DNA of 64,000 nucleotides from assembly GCF_027943255.1 (NCBI RefSeq), contig NC_072897.1, forward strand, positions 59,234,406 through 59,298,405, in the 5' to 3' direction. Positions 1-10,135 of the stretch are shown one piece after another. Each line of letters begins with the position of its first letter. Positions within the stretch are counted from its first letter, which is position 1. The DNA is from Anastrepha obliqua. Taxonomy: Eukaryota > Arthropoda > Insecta > Diptera > Tephritidae. The translations under genes were made by a program, and so were the position numbers. A model generated the notes under the pieces. That model saw nothing but the letters and a program-made list of their open reading frames with translations. It was not told the origin of the DNA and made no database searches.

Positions 1-486
1 TAATTAGAAACATGCTACGCGATCATTTCTCTATAGAACAGTTTTTCGTACCCTCCTTACATAGCGAAAGCAACGGACAGGTCGAAAAGTTTCATTCAAC
101 CCTTTTGGAAATAGCCAGATGCGTGAAGGCACAGCAGCAGATAAGCGAGGTTAAAGATTTGATTTTGCTTGCTGCTTACAAGTACAACAGAACAATTCAC
201 TCGGTGTGTAGATTCGAAACCAATCGAAATTTTGCAGAACTGCCCAGCGGAGAAATTTGGGGAAATTAGAGATAAATTAATAAGAGCCCAGAATTTGGTA
301 TTGAATAGATTGAATGAGAGAAGAATAACCAAAACATATCAGCCTGGTGAAAGAGTGCTTCTTCGTCGAAATAAGCGATTGGGAAGTAAATTAGAGAAGG
401 TGTTCGTGAAAAAAATAGTAGAAAGAGATTTAGGTACAACAGTACAGATAGAAGGCAGGAAAATTCATAAAAGTAATTTACGATAA
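1..486 (+). pseudogene. Gypsy-type pol 3' end (integrase core and C-terminus), partial and frameshifted
   Basis: The fragment enters from the left edge and encodes the end of an LTR-retrotransposon integrase. The catalytic-Glu region (S-E-S-N-G-Q-V-E-K-F-H-S-T) lies at about 60-95, followed by the Y-N-R-T-I-H-S-V motif near 180-205 and a basic C-terminal domain (R-R-N-K-R-L-G-S-K) near 365-395. The reading frame changes around 205-225: the first frame runs 12-269 and the downstream frame continues to 486, so a one-base frameshift breaks the protein. The same motif order occurs in the unit A integrase at 29308-29799, which supports the call. An env-like frame follows at once, as expected for a Gypsy/errantivirus layout. 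The protease, RT and RNase H parts would lie left of the window. Confidence 0.85.
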
Positions 487-499
487 AATCAATTTCAGA

Positions 500-1440
500 T
501 TGCCGCTTGCCCTAGTCTCCGTCACTAGAGCCAATTTAATTGACTACACCTCCTCACAAGTTATCACCATTCCTCGGGGAAATGTGGCTATTTATAATGA
601 ATTCATATACCTCGTGCACACCACCAACTTAACAGATTATCGCCAGATAGCTTACGAAAGCCGATGGTTCACATCAAAATCAAAAAATCAGGTAGTGAAC
701 GAAAATATTTTCAAACAACAAGGCGAGGAAATACATATAATTCGCACTTTGGAAATACCTAGGAGAATTGCAAGGTCAACAGATTTTCTGGGGTCCGCCC
801 TGAAATTTATAGCCGGTACCCCGACCACGAGGATTTAGAACTGCTCTTGACAAAGGAAAGCATGTTAATAGAAAACAACAATAGGCAGATTAGAATTATC
901 AATCACTCAGATTGCTTGGGTCAGATGCTAAATAATAACACAGCTAATTGTTCATCAGAATCGGCATATCACATACCATCAGTTCAAAAAATAGAAGAGG
1001 GCATCATTATTCTTAACAACGTGCAACCAACGACAATATTTGATCAACGACAATTGGAAATAAGGGGAACGTATCTGCTTCTTTTTCGTGACTCTATCAC
1101 CATAAATGATACAACTTACGTGAAAAAAAGGGAACCGACTTATATCCAACCACACCCTCCAAAAACCGTATCCATTAATTACTTGGAACACCATACGAGT
1201 TTGTCCCCACCATATTTGCACCAAATTTATATCGACAACATCTCTCGCATTCACGAATTGAAGGAGGGTATATCTGTCCATCGTAATTTGTTGTGGACGA
1301 TTTTTTCTTTTCCTCCATTATTATTGATCGCAATAGCAATTTTTTTCATCCACCGCAGAAACAAATTAGCAAGTAATAAAGTAAAAACTCAGAGGGCAGT
1401 AGAGGAAATTTTGGCACGAGTCGAGGACGGCTCGTCTTAA
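500..1440 (+). pseudogene. Env-like glycoprotein remnant of the same Gypsy element
   Basis: Two frames together resemble the Env protein of insect errantiviruses. The first (500-838) begins with a short hydrophobic leader and ends in a basic R-R-I-A-R cleavage-like site followed by a D-F-L-G-S-A-L-K-F fusion-peptide-like stretch. The second (847-1440) carries the rest of the ectodomain, a hydrophobic membrane segment near 1290-1350 and a basic tail (H-R-R-N-K). The frames are offset by one base at about 815-845, at the end of the fusion-peptide motif, so the gene is broken by a single-base indel. A polypurine tract follows the stop directly. Env in this family acts at the virion or cell surface in membrane fusion; this copy cannot be translated whole. 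Confidence 0.8.
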
Positions 1441-1815
1441 GAGGGGGAGAATTTAGCGCATTGCACACTTGCAAAGCTAAAACAAAGGTTTGATGATTCC
1501 CTTGAATCACTCCCACGTTACTGGCTGTTTGTAATTAGATCGCACAGCTTACACCCACGCCTGCTTGGCTTTTGGATTTTGTAAATAAACCTCACAGCGG
1601 TCAAGCTGATCGTCAATTAACGTACGTGACTTTGGGCAGCTTGAGGAATGCAGCTGAGAATACATTCGTACCAACATACAAACAAAGCTGCCGGCGCATC
1701 TATACCAATACAAACTCATCGTTGAATAGCTACACCGCAAGTAGGGATTTAGGGTAGATTGTAAGAACATAGTTTTTAGTTGAGATTTGATATTAATAAA
1801 GAACAGTCGAAAATA
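1441..1815 (+). repeat. Probable 3' LTR region of the first Gypsy element, with PPT
   Basis: A G-rich polypurine tract lies at 1439-1450 immediately after the env stop codon. This is where the plus-strand primer and the start of the 3' LTR are expected. The sequence that follows has no ORF and contains an AATAAA-type signal at about 1795. The 5' LTR is outside the window, so neither the LTR end nor its length can be fixed. The right limit given here is where Helitron-like sequence seems to begin. Confidence 0.5.
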
Positions 1816-1971
1816 GAAAAGTTATGTATATATAATATAAAAATTCAGCCGTTTTTCGCGTTGTGATGAACTGTACGGAGAATGGCTCAACCGATTTTAA
1901 CCAAACTTTGCCACATTGAAGAGACACATGTGGAAAAGGTTTGTGTTTTGAAATTTTAAGAATCGGATACC

Positions 1972-2340
1972 AGGGTCTCGAGAAATAGGCCAAAACGTGG
2001 ACTCGGGTAACCCTAGGATGTGTTTGTACAATATGAGTAGCAAATGGAAGCTGTTGATGATTTCTATAGTGTAGAGTATTTTTCATACCGTTCCGTCCCT
2101 AGGGTCTCGAGATATAGGCCAAAACGTGGACCCGGGTAACCCTAGGATGTGTTTGTACAATATGGGTAGCAAATGGAAGCTGTTGATGATTTCTATAGTA
2201 TAGAATATTTTTCATACCGTTCCGTGACTAGGGTCTCGAGATATCGGCCAAAACATGGACCCTGGTAACCCTAGGCTGTGTTTGTTCAATATGGAGTATT
2301 TTTCATACCTATTAATGACTAGGGTCTCGAAATATATGTA
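1972..2340. repeat. 129-bp tandem repeat inside the Helitron
   Basis: The phrase AGGGTCTCGA recurs at 1972, 2101, 2230 and 2321. The first two spacings are exactly 129 bp and the third is 91 bp, so the last unit is internally shortened. Units differ by scattered substitutions. Tandem blocks of this kind are common in non-coding parts of Helitrons. Confidence 0.85.
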
Positions 2341-2831
2341 AAAACGGGGCCCGCCGTGTCTTTGCACCGAATTAAACACACATTGTTAAGTAAGTATTGA
2401 AAATGGATTTCGTAAAGTTTGGTTGTAATTCGGAACACCGGCAACACGTACAGCGTTCGTTTGAACCAGCCATAATGTCGTTTACTTTTATAACGCTTGG
2501 GGCGGAACTGAACTGTCAAATTGACAGTGTGAGTTACAATGTGTCAATATTTCTTTCTGATTTGGACACCATAAGGAGAAGACGTAAGTGCAAAGTGTAA
2601 ACATTTTTTGTGAATTTTTTTGGAGTGGATTTTGGAACAGTGAATAATTTCTTACGATATTTGAGAGTTTAATGTGAAATCCGAATGTTCAAATGAAATT
2701 ATGTTTTGTGGATTTATTTTTTCGGTTCATATGGGATAAGCTACGATACACCATGAGTGAAAAAAATGGTAAAAAAAAAAATGAAAAAGCAAAAGAAATT
2801 GTTAAAGGATGCAAAAGAAGAGCTCGAAAAA

Positions 2832-3055
2832 TTGCCATTTGAATTCAAGCGTTTGCAACTGCCCATGTGTTTAGCATTTGTAATAACTATCAATAAATCA
2901 GTAGGGCAAACTTTAGAAATATGCGGGATGAATTAAGAAGAACCAGTATTCACCCATGGTCAACTATACGTTGGCTGTTCACGTGTTGGGAAGCCAACAA
3001 CATTATATATTTACTCAAAAACAAATAGAAAAACAAAAAATATTGCTTGAATAAA
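2832..3055 (+). pseudogene. Pif1-like Helitron helicase, C-terminal fragment
   Basis: About 75 codons match the last helicase motifs of Helitron Rep/Hel proteins. The L-P-F-E-F-K-R-L-Q start, the A-F-V-I-T-I-N-K-S block and the H-G-Q-L-Y-V-G-C-S-R-V block occur in the family's order. One base is missing between the second and third blocks (near 2933), which changes frame. No Rep nuclease or upstream helicase motif is present, so the copy is non-autonomous. Confidence 0.75.
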
Positions 3056-3146
3056 GAAATAAATAATATGAAAACCATATCTTTTCTGTTCTAAACCATA
3101 TCTATTTTATTTTAGTGTGCCCAGCGAAGCGGGCCGGGTTTGCTAG

Positions 3147-3754
3147 TAGTCTATAATTTTCGTGCGATGTAGTAACTAACGGTTGTGCCGTAGGACCATT
3201 TTCTCGAATGGTTTATTTGGATGCACGCAAACTGACGATACCGGAAATAGAAACTTGCCTTTCTATGGTATGGAAAGAGATATGGTGGGTTGGGGAGTAC
3301 TGTTATGACGGGGTGGCTCTTTCATCAAATGACCTAAACAGTGGGTGGTAACAAGCAGATGCTACTTTCAACGTTTTCATCAAGACAATAACGGACGTTG
3401 AGTTTAGGTCTCAAACCGCCTCCTGACGGATATTTAACGGTTGTACCGGGGGGATCGGTACGTTGACGGTAGGAGGTTTAGTTCGAGTTAAAGTCCCACA
3501 CTGACGGGGTCGGGCTTTCGATGCTTCCTCCTCGTAAAAAAAAACAAAAAAAGCTCGCAGATGCTTCAATATTAAATCTTTGGCACTTTGGGCTTCATCC
3601 GAAAGCTGAATGTATGTACAGTAACCTCCAAATAAGCCGCATTCTGATTTCAGAATAAGTTTCTAACTTTGCAGATATATGCAAGAAAAGGACTTTCAGT
3701 CCAATGCACTTAAAAAAATTAAAGGGCCAACTTGCCCTGCAAATTAAACACTGA
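3147..3754. other. Non-coding stretch with an A-rich tail at about 3536-3551
   Basis: No ORF of note. The segment 3147-3551 is moderately GC-rich and ends in a run of A with interruptions, like the 3' UTR and poly(A) tail of a plus-strand non-LTR element, but no coding part remains to classify it. The segment 3552-3754 shows no recognisable feature. Confidence 0.35.
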
Positions 3755-4177
3755 AGGATTGCAGTTACAATTACACAGTTTATTAACTGTACAGATAATC
3801 AAACGTTACAACTAAAGTTAGTGTCCACTACGCAACTGCCCCTTGATGTGCGCTGCAGGCCTTTATAGGTGTTAGTCGTTCTGCTGTCTTCAAGTGCGCC
3901 GTGTCTTGGTACGCTGGCTCCGCCCCTAGCTTCCCACGGTCGGCATGCACTGGTGGCATGTGCAAGTATTTCACAATCGTGTGAAACATAATTTGCTGAC
4001 GTTACGTCTGGCTCTGTTCTTTTGCGTAAGCATTAGTACGTGGTACTTGATATGCAATTGGCCTTGACTTAGGGTGTTGGGTTGTACTATAGAATAACAG
4101 CGATTATGCTGATGCAGCGGCACGTGTATCGGTAGGGTGTGGGAATGCAATACGTTGGGTGCCGCAGCGTGTTAACT
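3755..4177 (-). repeat. Probable 3' LTR of the minus-strand Gypsy element
   Basis: Read on the minus strand, a polypurine tract at 4188-4178 is followed by AGTTAAC at 4177-4171, a typical start for a Gypsy-type LTR. The sequence continues without coding potential to about 3755. The matching 5' LTR is missing, so the distal end is an estimate and no target duplication can be checked. Confidence 0.5.
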
Positions 4178-4186
4178 CCTCCCCCT

Positions 4187-4387
4187 TTAAATATCTGCGT
4201 CCCGCAGATTAGGTGACGAAGGACGTTTCTCGATCCTTCGACTAAGTTGGTTCTCGATTTTTATTTCGGGTAAGTGGATCCTTCCTGTGAGTTTCCTCCA
4301 GATAAACCAAATTATTAACATAAGTAACAGTAGTCCCGATCCCTCGGATAATATGAACCAATTCGTCTCAGACTTAAGGTGCTTCAA
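4187..4387 (-). pseudogene. Env transmembrane segment and tail of the minus-strand Gypsy element
   Basis: The 66-codon frame contains a strongly hydrophobic membrane segment (L-L-L-L-M-L-I-I-W-F-I-W) followed by a basic, charged tail. It ends right at the polypurine tract, as the env gene does in the other two env-bearing elements of this window. Upstream env sequence (4388-5896) is not open in any frame, so this is only the surviving C-terminus. Identification rests on topology and position, not on residue-level similarity. Confidence 0.55.
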
Positions 4388-4588
4388 TATTTGAAAGTTG
4401 TCAAGTCATAACGCTTTAGATCTATTACGTGAATGAGCTTAAAGTGTCCATCGATGATCCAGCCGTACCCATCTCGTATAGTGGCCAATGGTGAGCCTAT
4501 TTCAAATATCTCATAAGAGTGCGCGGAGAGAGGCAGATGCTATGAATTATAGTAATGTTAGCAAATTGTTTGCTTACATAAAAAATGG

Positions 4589-4720
4589 AAAATTATCATC
4601 TTAATGTCTATTTTACTAAGCTATTCTATGAAATTTCAAATAACTCATTCGAACAAAATTATCATCTTTGTGTCTATTTTACTAAGCTATTCTATGAAAT
4701 TTCAAATAATTCATTCGAAC
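4589..4720. repeat. 66-bp direct tandem duplication
   Basis: Two adjacent copies, 4589-4654 and 4655-4720, start with the same AAAATTATCATC phrase and end with CATTCGAAC. They differ at only a few positions, so the duplication is fairly recent. Confidence 0.9.
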
Positions 4721-5165
4721 AGTAAATTTCTTACGAGTATGTGAACTTAGTGTCTACTCCTTATTCTAGGGACTTATCCTAGTTTTGAGTTGCGCAGTGG
4801 AAGGTGAATTAGTAAAAGCTGGTGAAGTCTATTGAGTTAAAAAAAGTTTTTCTATTTTCGTTAGTTGGGAACCCAGTAGTGAAGTAGTTGGTTAAATTGG
4901 TTGCAAGTTGCCTTATGCTCGATTAGTGTTATTTTAGTTATCGAAAGGTTTAAAATTGTTAGTTGGTTATGAAAAAATTTCAAATTGTTAATTAGTTAAT
5001 TTATTAGAAAATTTAATTTAAATATTTTTATATTTTTTTATATTAGAATTTAATTTAAATTTTTTCTTTATATTTTTTTTTTTATTAGCGCTGCCTTTTG
5101 CGCATGTTTGCTTTTCCATATTTTTGGACCCATCTTTATTTGTTGTAAAAAATTGTGTTTTAAAT

Positions 5166-5462
5166 TTTTGCATTGGAATATGGGTATTAACTTGACTATG
5201 GAAGGTCCGCGTTGATCCCTTTTAGTCACAAGCGTTTATGATTGCAAGCGACCTACTCATGGTACGCATGACTTCACGCAAGTAAGCACAAGATCATTTT
5301 GAGGGAATTGAACCCCTCCGCATCAGTTATCCCACACCAGTGAGAAAAATGGAATTGAACCACTATAACTTCAACGGCTACAGGCGCGTTAACGCTTGCA
5401 TTCGTACCTCCGAATTCTACTGATCTTAAGCTTCTTATTAACCCTTTGACCAACGGTATCTC
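5166..5462 (-). repeat. Diverged repeat copy 1 with two tRNA B-box-like motifs
   Basis: This segment is similar to 5556-5850, at an offset of about 390-395 bp. On the minus strand it contains GGTTCAATTCC twice (5314-5304 and 5361-5351). This differs by one base from the pol III B-box/T-arm consensus, and short complementary stems flank each motif. No complete cloverleaf was recognised. Confidence 0.5.
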
Positions 5463-5555
5463 ATACTTTAATGCTTAGTGATTTAGTAATTTTTTGGTAG
5501 CATTCCTTTTTTCTTTTGCACCTTTTAGGTGTTTATGTACAATTTAGTTGCGTAA

Positions 5556-5850
5556 TTTTGCATCGGAATGTAGGCGGTTCTCTCAGCTGACATTGGAAGG
5601 CTCGCGTTGGTCCCTTTTAGCCATAAGCGTTGATAATTGCAAATGGCCTACTCATGGCACGAGTGACTTCACGTCAATTAAAGCAGAGACCTCGTGGTGG
5701 AGTTGAACCACACCGATTGCAATCATTCGAACCATCGAGTTATTTGGAATTGAACCAATATCTGACTACATCGGCTGCAAAAAATTTGCACCCATACCCT
5801 GGGACCCGAGAATCTAAGCATAAGATTTGCCTTGTGACCAATGTTATCTT
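5556..5850 (-). repeat. Diverged repeat copy 2 with two tRNA B-box-like motifs
   Basis: The minus strand has GGTTCAACTCC at 5709-5699 and GGTTCAATTCC at 5756-5746. These are exactly 395 bp from the two motifs of copy 1. The second motif sits in a TTGG/CCAA stem with a 7-nt loop, like a T-arm. A further GGTTCGAAT occurs at about 5733-5725. Confidence 0.5.
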
Positions 5851-5896
5851 AGGATGTTTTTTACATCCGCTTTGTGGAACTTTTTTCCTGTTTGCG

Positions 5897-6745
5897 TTAG
5901 TATTGTTGCGTTTCCATTTTCTTCAATCGTTTCTTTTTTATATAATATAATGGCTTCTTTTTGCCCTTAATTTGTTTGTTTGAAATGAACACCTCATCTC
6001 CGGTATCGAAAGAACGCGGAGGGCTGCGTTTGGTGTTCAACCTCGCGTTTCTGACCTCCTGCTCCCTTTCAAATAGAGCTTTTATATCCTCCATGGTTTT
6101 TTCCCTGAAATTTACCAAACCCTGATAATTTATTCTTGAGGTCCGGTTGAGAAATATGTCCGCCGGTTTTCGCTTGATAACGGAGTGAACGGTGTTGTTA
6201 TACCTGTCTACAGCAATTGAAATGCGTTCTTTAGGGGTGAGCCGGCTAAACTCAACCGAAATACAGCGGTACATTTCTATCAATGTTGAGTGTAAACGCT
6301 CAACCTGACCATTACTTTCACTTCTTTGTGTTGGGGTTTGATAAACCTCTATACCTAGTGATCGGATATAATTTAGGACAAGAGGGGTTAAAAATCCCCT
6401 TTCGTTGTCCATAACTAGCATTTTTGGCACGGAAAAATAGTGCAGGAGAACAGTAAGCTTCCTCCGAATGTGAATTGAAGATTTATTTTTTATTGGGAAT
6501 AGCTTAGCAAATTTCGTAAATTTGTTGATTGCGCTAAGATATTTCTGCTTCTCCATCTCAAAAATATCGATGTGCAGAATTTCGCAGGTATAACTAGGTA
6601 CCGGCGTCTGTTGAAGGAACGGTTTCGAGGGATGTCTGTCGTATTTGTTTAGTTTGCAAGTATCGCATTGCTTGACAGAGTCTCTGATCTGCCTGGACAT
6701 TGAAGGAAAGTAAAATTGTTCAAGTATCTGTAGTTTATTCTCGGA
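5897..6745 (-). pseudogene. Gypsy-type integrase (zinc finger and catalytic core), minus-strand element
   Basis: The frame 6700-5897 encodes Q-C-D-T-C-K-L-N-K-Y-D-R (the Cys pair of the HHCC finger), then the core with H-I-D-I-F near its start, V-M-D-N-E-R-G-F and S-N-G-Q-V-E-R-L-H-S-T, and Y-N-N-T-V-H-S-V. The C-terminal basic region runs into 5897. The His pair of the zinc finger lies in another frame just upstream (see 6649-7092), so a frameshift near 6700-6745 breaks the protein. Integrase inserts the cDNA into chromosomal DNA; this copy is defective. Confidence 0.85.
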
Positions 6746-7270
6746 GGGTTTCTATGGGCTCGCCTATGCTCTTTCTCGATTATTTCATATACCCTGTCAG
6801 GAATTGTAAGATCTTCTAATAATCGCTGTGTTATCCTGATTCTGTATCTCCGAAAGTTATTAACATATGTGTCCTGCAGTGCAGCGAGGTGTTCCTCGGG
6901 AATTTTAATTCCATTTATTACGTTCGGGTTGAGGCACTCCCGTAAGATATTAACCAGTGCGTTGACATCGGATTCAGGAAATGAAACGTAATTAGTATCT
7001 ACTGTAGCCTGGATAAAGATGTTCGAGACACCGAGGGCGATCTCCATTTCTAAAAATAATCTGGTTTCGAAACCCGTTAAGGGGGCCTCCACATGTGGTA
7101 CTAGGTCTGAGCTGTCCTGATTTCAGCGCGTACACAAGTGTCCACTAGTTCCTTTCCATTTAGGGGTACGAAAAGATCGCTAAATTTACCAATAAGGCTA
7201 CGCACTTTTCCTTCTGTTTGGAGTGGGAGATCCTCAGACAACGTATAATTCACCTGCGTGGACATTCGGG
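6649..7270 (-). pseudogene. Pol fragment: RT start fused by deletion to integrase N-terminus
   Basis: On the minus strand, about 7240-7100 reads like the segment just before RT (K-F-S-D-L-F-V-P-L, V-R-A-E-I-R-T). Next comes an integrase-proximal domain (7092-6745) ending in E-K-E-H-R-R-A-H-R-N-P-P, the His pair of the HHCC finger. All RT palm motifs and the RNase H domain are absent between them. Pol has therefore lost its central part by an internal deletion with a breakpoint near 7100. The element could only have moved with proteins supplied by others. Confidence 0.7.
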
Positions 7271-7273
7271 CTT

Positions 7274-7990
7274 TCAATGAAATTTGGATTTGTTTACAGC
7301 TAGGATGTTCGATTTCCTATCAACTATAGCGCCTATATCCCTAAGTGTGTCGTCTCCTATGATTCCGTCAAATGACGTCAATCCTGGGAGTACAAAGAAG
7401 GTTGTCTCGGAGTCATTACCTACGTCCTTAAATAGGTTTAAATTAATTTTCTCTTTTATGGGAATATTTCCGCCAGCTGATCTAACTGAAAAGGGATTGT
7501 CGACGGGTGACTGAGAGGTTGTTAAAGGATCTCTTTTAGGTACAGTGTATCCACCTCGATTTTCAAAGGGATATCGTCGCTCTTGGGGACGATAGGTTAT
7601 CCTTGGTGGCAGCGGAGGTGCTTTATTGCCCTCTAGGCCATGCATGTGTTCTGGCATCGTATTCATAGGGGCGACGATGCGATTATTGAATCGAGGAGTA
7701 TACACTGTGTAATTTCTAATGTTTGTATTTTGTATTTCGAGGCACCTTGAATATGCCTCGGGTAAAGTTTTTGGGCGCTGAACCAGGAGCATCTTCGAAA
7801 GATCCCCATTCAATCCGCGTATGAAAACATCTAATGCGCGGTTTCTGTACGTGTGTATAAGTACACGCACTGTTTCCTGAGAATAATTCTCAGCTTTATG
7901 TTTGTTGATAATCAACGCAAATTGGTGATTCACGGCTCCGTTGTTGGTGGGGTTGGTATTCCAAGGTGCAGATGTCTCGTTTGTCCGCAT
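7274..7990 (-). pseudogene. Gag C-terminal part and protease C-terminus, minus-strand element
   Basis: The frame starts with the end of the capsid-like Gag region (Y-R-N-R-A-L-D-V-F-I-R-G-L-N-G-D-L), continues through a proline- and arginine-rich linker, and ends in the back half of a retroviral aspartic protease (F-F-V-L-P, F-D-G-I-I-G-D-D-T-L). The same blocks occur in the array units (I-R-G-L-K-G-N-L and F-D-G-I-I-E-N-D-S-L). The D-T-G catalytic triad seen in those units is missing here, because the linker runs directly into the protease C-terminal half. Confidence 0.75.
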
Positions 7991-8426
7991 AATGGAGTGA
8001 TAGATACTCCTTCATGGCGGCCCAGTCAGTGCCAAAAATGCTATACGATATGAGGGCAGTATCAGTGGGCCCTCGTATTTTTTGGCGAACGTGCTGTAAG
8101 ATTGCACGATAGATTGGCTTACTCTTTACCGGCTCGAAATCGGTAAGGATGCTTTCAACAGCGTGCACCCATGAGACAAATATTGTTGGGTTACCGTTGA
8201 AAATTTGTAACTCCTTTACGGAGTCAGGAAGCCTCGAGATATCTCTTAGTTCCTCCTCAGTTGTTGGAGCTCGGGGTTGAACGTGAGCTTCCACCGTACT
8301 TTGAGCAGGAGTAGCAGCTTCTATCGAAGCGACCCGGCTTTGGAGTGTGTCCAAGCACGATACACTCCTCTCCAAACCATTTAGTTGATCCATGAGTGCA
8401 TTCACTGCACCCGTCAAATTCGTCAC
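7896..8426 (-). pseudogene. Gag N-terminal part, minus-strand Gypsy element
   Basis: A 176-codon frame begins with a coiled-coil-like N-terminus and continues into a capsid-like region with [15 protein letters not shown]. That block is nearly identical to the array units' Gag ([15 protein letters not shown]), so the two elements are relatives. The frame then drifts into a shorter frame near 7990, where the next Gag piece continues, which indicates a frameshift. Confidence 0.75.
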
Positions 8427-8825
8427 CGTAACTTGGAGTGAAGTTATTCTCGAAAAGGAAGACGAGTAGAGGAAAAAATATACAGCGGTTACTTACAGAA
8501 TCTCTGTTAGCATTAAAATTTCGATTTTCTAGCCCTTGGCTGTTTAACTTTTTTCCACTTTAAATTTTTGTAGCTCTTGGCTATTTAAAGGAGAATTTAT
8601 TTTTATTTTCCCTTAGAACCTTTTTCACTTTTACTTATGTAGCTCTTGGCTGTTTAAAAATTGTATTATACTTTTTATTAAATTTTTCTTCTCTATTCTA
8701 AGAACCTTTTTATTTAAATTTGTAGCTTTTTTCCCTTCACTTTATTTTGTAGCTTCCTAGCTTTTTCACTTTTAATTTTTGTGACTCTTCACTATATTTT
8801 CTAGCTCTTAGCTAGTTCGAAGGTT
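8427..8825 (-). other. Leader region of the minus-strand Gypsy element, cut by a LINE fragment
   Basis: No ORF. On the plus strand the stretch is pyrimidine-rich and repeats a TAGCTCTTGGCTGTTTA-like phrase at about 8530, 8572, 8639 and 8795 with decay. It lies where the untranslated leader before gag should be. The primer site and 5' LTR are gone, because LINE-derived sequence starts at about 8826. Confidence 0.45.
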
Positions 8826-8827
8826 CT

Positions 8828-9005
8828 CTGATGCCCGTCCTAACGTATGGTGCAGTAGCTTGGACGATGACAACATCCGATGAAGCGACGCTTGGAGTGT
8901 TTGAGAGAAAGATTCTGCGTAAGATTTTTGGACCTTTCCACGTTGGCAACGGCGAATATCGCACACGACGGAACGATGAGCTATATAAGCTTTACGACGC
9001 CATAT
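8828..9005 (+). pseudogene. RTE-type LINE fragment (end of RT)
   Basis: About 58 codons match the stretch M-P-V-L-T-Y-G-A to L-Y-E-L-Y-D-D of the intact RTE ORF at 19331-22300, with several substitutions. Both flanks are unrelated, so the piece is truncated at each end. It is in the opposite orientation to the two other RTE copies here. Confidence 0.85.
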
Positions 9006-9065
9006 TTAATGAAAAGTTTATCCCAATGATCATTTTCCGCATTGAGAATCTCAATCAGTTGTGAA

Positions 9066-9485
9066 TCATTTAAGGTAAATTTTCCGAAAAAGGCTGTTCT
9101 GTATTCTCTTAATATTGGGCAGCGCGCCCAGGAAATGTGCTATGTTTTCTAGCTCGCCTAAATTACACATTGAGCAAGTTTTATTTCCTGTGTCAAAGCT
9201 GTTGTTGTTTAAAATAACCATGCCACTTCTAGCCCTCATTATCCACATGCTTGATTCTATATCATATTTTTTTAAATAAACCAGACCTTTTGACCAATCT
9301 TATACCTTATATATCCTACAAGTACTTAAGGCTTTTTGTATGTATAATACATATTCATCCTAACCTGGTTGTGGTTTTTTAAAAGCAAATTTGCATCTTC
9401 TATCCAGCTTTCTGATTGTATGTTATCTATTCGCCCAATCACATGGTTTTTAGCAAACAAGTTATTTAGATCTCTAATTCAGAAG
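9066..9485 (-). pseudogene. LINE fragment with C-terminal zinc-finger motif
   Basis: Minus-strand frames encode a C-x2-C-x8-H-x4-like pattern (C-S-M-C-N-L-G-E-L-E-N-I-A-H-F) near 9170-9120. Upstream are K-K-Y-D-I-E-S-S-M-W and, further up (about 9460-9330), an N-H-V-I-G-R-I-D-N-I block. This is typical of the region after RT in several LINE clades, but too little remains to name one. The expected final Cys is not present. Confidence 0.5.
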
Positions 9486-10135
9486 ACTTCTTTCTTTAGA
9501 ACAATTTTGGACAGATAATGTGGCAGCCGATTTTCTGTGTATATAAACAAAATTCTGTGTATATACTCAAGGAACAGTTCAAAAGCGAACAAATGATTTT
9601 CTTGCATGCCGGTTTCCAAAAAAAGTATGTATGTATGTAGGCATATGCGATGGTAGCTTCAGAATTCGCTTTACAAAATACTTTTGAATATATCAACTTC
9701 TTCAAACCACCCGAAACCCCACACCTGTGCTGCGTATGATTGTATTGAACGACAAACTGCAAGAAAAAAATGCTTAGTTAATAATACCTAACAAACATTT
9801 TATTAGAATTACGTCCTGATTTCTATGCCGACATCCACTTTACTTAGTTTTTACTTTGACGTTTTTCTTTACACGCGTAAAAATAATGAACTATTACACA
9901 GAAAACACAGGATTGTATGTCAGAAAGAACGGTTATTATCTAGGATTATTTTATAATCTCAGATTTTGGGAGAGAAATTTTTGTATGGGAAATCTCACTT
10001 TTTAATTACGGATTGGGAGTTAAGCACGAAAAAGTAGATCACCTACTTATATGTGAACGTATTATAACATATGCTAAAACAATTCTATTTTAGATATGCG
10101 TATACATATTTGTATGTGCGTATGCACACTTGATG
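9486..10135. other. Unassigned spacer
   Basis: No convincing ORF, repeat or motif was found between the LINE scrap and the hAT target duplication. The segment is AT-rich with short TATG/CATA runs. Confidence 0.4.

Larger units (their letters stand above)
1820..3146 (+). mobile_element. Helitron 3' portion with helicase C-terminal remnant
   Basis: The right end has the Helitron signature: a short GC hairpin at 3119-3134 (GCCC/GGGC arms), then 12 nt, then CTAG at 3143-3146 and a flanking T. Inside, 2832-3055 encodes the end of a Pif1-type helicase (I-N-K-S-x-G-Q-T-L, then H-G-Q-L-Y-V-G-C-S-R-V-G-K), with a one-base frameshift near 2933 and a terminal stop. The left part holds a tandem array with a 129-bp period. 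The left boundary is an estimate, because Helitron 5' ends have only a weak TC signature and make no target duplication. Confidence 0.75.
4388..5896 (-). other. Decayed env-position region between integrase and Env tail
   Basis: This 1.5-kb stretch occupies the env position of the minus-strand element but has no open frame longer than background. It holds a 66-bp tandem duplication (4589-4720), an AT-rich block (about 4975-5090) and two related copies of a roughly 300-bp segment (5166-5462 and 5556-5850). Either env has decayed beyond recognition or foreign sequence has replaced it. Confidence 0.45.

Noticed and set aside
9496..9762. 88-codon minus-strand frame
   Set aside because: Low-complexity composition, no motif, no conservation in the window; likely chance.
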